A stretch of DNA of 64,000 bases, taken from contig NZ_CP042172.1 of the NCBI RefSeq assembly GCF_005937985.2, positions 1,798,001 through 1,862,000 on the forward strand, in the 5' to 3' direction. This document shows positions 62,045 through 64,000 of this stretch, one piece after another. The DNA is from Arthrobacter sp. KBS0702. Lineage in GTDB: Bacteria; Actinomycetota; Actinomycetes; Actinomycetales; Micrococcaceae. Every line of letters begins with the position of its first letter. Position 1 is the first letter of the stretch. The translations under genes and the position numbers were made by a program. The notes under the pieces were generated by a model that worked only from the letters and a program-made list of their open reading frames with translations, was not told where the DNA came from and did not search any database.

Positions 62045-62833
62045 GTGAAGGCACTCTCGCAGAAGCGACGTCACCCACTGGCAGCAGTTGCACTGTTGCT
62101 GATGGGCCTCCTCATCACTGGTGGGCTGTACGCCGTTGCCACCACCGTCAACCAGGCCAAGGCCGACACCACAAGCTTCAGCGCAAGCGACGCAGAGGAG
62201 GGCGGCAAGCTGTTCGCCGCCAACTGCGCCACCTGCCATGGCATGGGTGCCAGTGGCTCGCAGGCCGGACCGTCGCTTGTCGGCGTCGGCGCCGCCGCCG
62301 TTGACTTCCAGGTTGGCACCGGTCGTATGCCCATGCAGATGAACGGCCCGCAGGCTTACAAGAAGCCCGCCCAGTTCAACGAGGAGCAGACCCACCAGCT
62401 CGCGGCCTACGTCGCTTCGCTCGGCCCCGGCCCGTCGATCCCCGAGGCTGGTGTGCTCGATGAGAAGGGCGACGCCGCCAAGGGTGGCGAGCTGTTCCGC
62501 ACCAACTGCGCCATGTGCCACAACGCTGCTGCCGCCGGCGGCGCGCTGACCCGGGGCAAGTTCGCCCCGGCACTCGCGGACGTTTCCGGCAAGCACATCT
62601 ACGAAGCCATGGTCACCGGCCCGCAGAACATGCCTGTCTTCTCCGACGCCAACGTCTCCCCCGAAGGCAAGCGCGACATTATTACGTTCCTCAAGCAGAT
62701 CGAAGCCAACGGCTCCCCCGGCGGCAACGACCTGGGCGCGCTGGGTCCGGTTTCCGAAGGCCTGTTTGTTTGGATCGCCGGACTGGGCGTCATCATCGCC
62801 TTCACGATCTGGTTGACTTCGCGGACGTCCTAG
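62045..62833 (+). CDS. qcrC: diheme cytochrome c subunit of the bc1 complex
   Basis: Protein of 262 aa: an N-terminal membrane anchor, two c-type haem sites CATCH (Cys61, Cys64, His65) and CAMCH (Cys155, Cys158, His159), and a C-terminal membrane helix. It links the bc1 complex directly to the aa3 oxidase in organisms without a soluble cytochrome c. Start is GTG. Confidence 0.95.
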   Translation: MKALSQKRRHPLAAVALLLMGLLITGGLYAVATTVNQAKADTTSFSASDAEEGGKLFAANCATCHGMGASGSQAGPSLVGVGAAAVDFQVGTGRMPMQMNGPQAYKKPAQFNEEQTHQLAAYVASLGPGPSIPEAGVLDEKGDAAKGGELFRTNCAMCHNAAAAGGALTRGKFAPALADVSGKHIYEAMVTGPQNMPVFSDANVSPEGKRDIITFLKQIEANGSPGGNDLGALGPVSEGLFVWIAGLGVIIAFTIWLTSRTS

Positions 62834-62934
62834 GCGCCCCGCGGAACCTGTAAGAATTTTCTGCTGATCCGTCAGCAGTTTGAATTGAAAACTAACTCGG
62901 CGTTGGCCGAGACGAGAGAAGGATGAGGCGAATT

Positions 62935-64000
62935 ATGGGCAACCATAGTGACGGCAGTCCGAGCCACTCGGGCACCGTAGCTACGGCTGGTCAGAATGAG
63001 GTGGAGAAGTTCCAGGATCCTGGAATTCCCCCGCATCGTTTGCGCCTGGCTGACACGGACCCGAGGGCCGCCAAGCGAGCGGAACGGCAGGTGGCCATTC
63101 TGTTCGGCGCCTCGGTCGTTGGCACCCTGATATTCCTGGTGGCGTACTTCGCCATCGATCTTGGAGCTGACTCCTCGATCGCCACCATCCGGCTGCAGAA
63201 CACCCTGCTGGGCATCGGCACCGCCTTTGCCATGCTGGGCATCGGCACCGGCATCGTGCACTGGGCCAAGGCACTTATGCCAGACCACGAAGTGTCGGAA
63301 GAGCGCCACGCCATCCGCACCGAAGAGGACCGCCTGGCCGCCGTCCGGATCGTCGACGACATCGTCGAGGAAACCGGCATCAAGCGCCGCCCGCTGATCC
63401 GCAACACCCTGCTTGGCGCCGTCGCGCTGGCCCCGCTGCCGGCCCTGGCCGTCTTCGGCGACCTGGGTCCCCGTCCGGACAACAAGCTGGCGCACACCAT
63501 GTGGGCACCGGTGGACGGCAAGACCAAGCGACTCACCCGCGACCCCGATGGCACCCCCATCAAGGCCTCGGACGTGACCATCGGCTCCGCCTTCCACGTC
63601 ATCCCGGAAGGCCTGAACGAGCTGCAAGAAGGCAAGCTGAACGAGAAGGCGAAGTCTGTCGTCCTGCTCATGCGCCTGAACCCGGAATCCCTCAAGCCCT
63701 CCCCGGGCCGCGAGGACTGGAGCTACAACGGCATCGTTGCCTACTCCAAGATCTGCACCCACGTTGGCTGCCCTGTTGCCCTCTACGAGCAGCAGACGCA
63801 CCACCTGCTCTGCCCGTGCCACCAGTCCACCTTCGACCTGACCCAGGAATGCAAGGTTATCTTTGGCCCGGCCAGCCGGCCGCTCCCGCAGCTGCCCATC
63901 GCCGTCGACGACGAGGGTTACCTCTACGCGACGAGCGACTTCAAAGAACCTGTTGGACCTAGCTACTGGGAGCGTGATGAGCATGAGCGCAACATCAACA
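62935..64000 (+). CDS. qcrA: Rieske iron-sulfur subunit of the bc1 complex (partial)
   Basis: At least 355 aa; the frame runs off the window. Three membrane helices (first near VAILFGASVVGTLIFLVAYF) precede the Rieske domain with the cluster motifs CTHVGC and CPCHQS. The extended N-terminus is typical of actinobacterial QcrA. An in-frame ATG at 62923 is possible, but its ribosome site would be too close. The gene qcrB is expected just beyond the window. Confidence 0.93.
   Translation, partial: MGNHSDGSPSHSGTVATAGQNEVEKFQDPGIPPHRLRLADTDPRAAKRAERQVAILFGASVVGTLIFLVAYFAIDLGADSSIATIRLQNTLLGIGTAFAMLGIGTGIVHWAKALMPDHEVSEERHAIRTEEDRLAAVRIVDDIVEETGIKRRPLIRNTLLGAVALAPLPALAVFGDLGPRPDNKLAHTMWAPVDGKTKRLTRDPDGTPIKASDVTIGSAFHVIPEGLNELQEGKLNEKAKSVVLLMRLNPESLKPSPGREDWSYNGIVAYSKICTHVGCPVALYEQQTHHLLCPCHQSTFDLTQECKVIFGPASRPLPQLPIAVDDEGYLYATSDFKEPVGPSYWERDEHERNIN

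Overview
The window is chromosomal DNA of a high-GC Gram-positive actinobacterium, most likely an Arthrobacter or Pseudarthrobacter relative (Micrococcaceae). This is inferred from gene content, not from a search: mycothiol ligase MshC, a complete Pup-proteasome system with 20S subunits, a single-chain PafBC regulator, RbpA, a DUF222/HNH endonuclease and the actinobacterial ctaE-qcrC-qcrA respiratory order. I see no insertion sequence, prophage, CRISPR array or rRNA. The only RNA gene is a tRNA-Leu(GAG).

Layout. 1-11.5 kb holds scattered metabolic genes: MaoC hydratase, FUSC transporter, serine hydrolase, GST-like reductase, M50-like peptidase, DksA-type zinc finger, hemerythrin, MalQ, secreted phosphoesterase, GNAT and APH. 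tRNA-Leu with a terminator follows at 11.6 kb. 11.8-19.1 kb holds an M20 peptidase, acyl-CoA dehydrogenase, small unknown proteins, an epimerase, the HNH protein, a DUF427 protein and an aldo/keto reductase. 19.2-40.6 kb is the core block, mostly on the + strand: uppP, mshC, PAC2 (reverse), HAD, site-2 protease, trmI, mpa/arc, dop, pup, prcB, prcA, pafA, two FKBP isomerases, pafBC, tatA, tatC and a HelY-type helicase. Substrates would be pupylated by PafA, depupylated or matured by Dop, and unfolded by Mpa into the PrcAB protease. PafBC is the DNA-damage regulator usually linked to this locus.

40.7-50.4 kb holds an amidohydrolase, polyprenol-phosphate mannosyltransferase, rbpA (with a SigR-like promoter), an RlmA/NfeD/SPFH run, an S9 peptidase, peptide deformylase and a lipoprotein. 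50.5-56.3 kb is the most biosynthetic part: type III PKS, methyltransferase and FAD monooxygenase in one operon, divergent from a UvrA/DrrC-like ABC protein, with a palindrome between them. 56.3-58.3 kb is an accessory patch with AT-rich intergenic DNA and proteins I do not recognise. 58.3-64 kb holds small genes, trpD, and the start of the cytochrome bc1-aa3 genes, with qcrA cut by the window end.

Regulation. Many genes have a TANNNT hexamer ending 6-8 nt before the start codon, so leaderless transcription appears common here. That pattern was also used to choose several starts and to support a 37-codon gene at 50498-50611.
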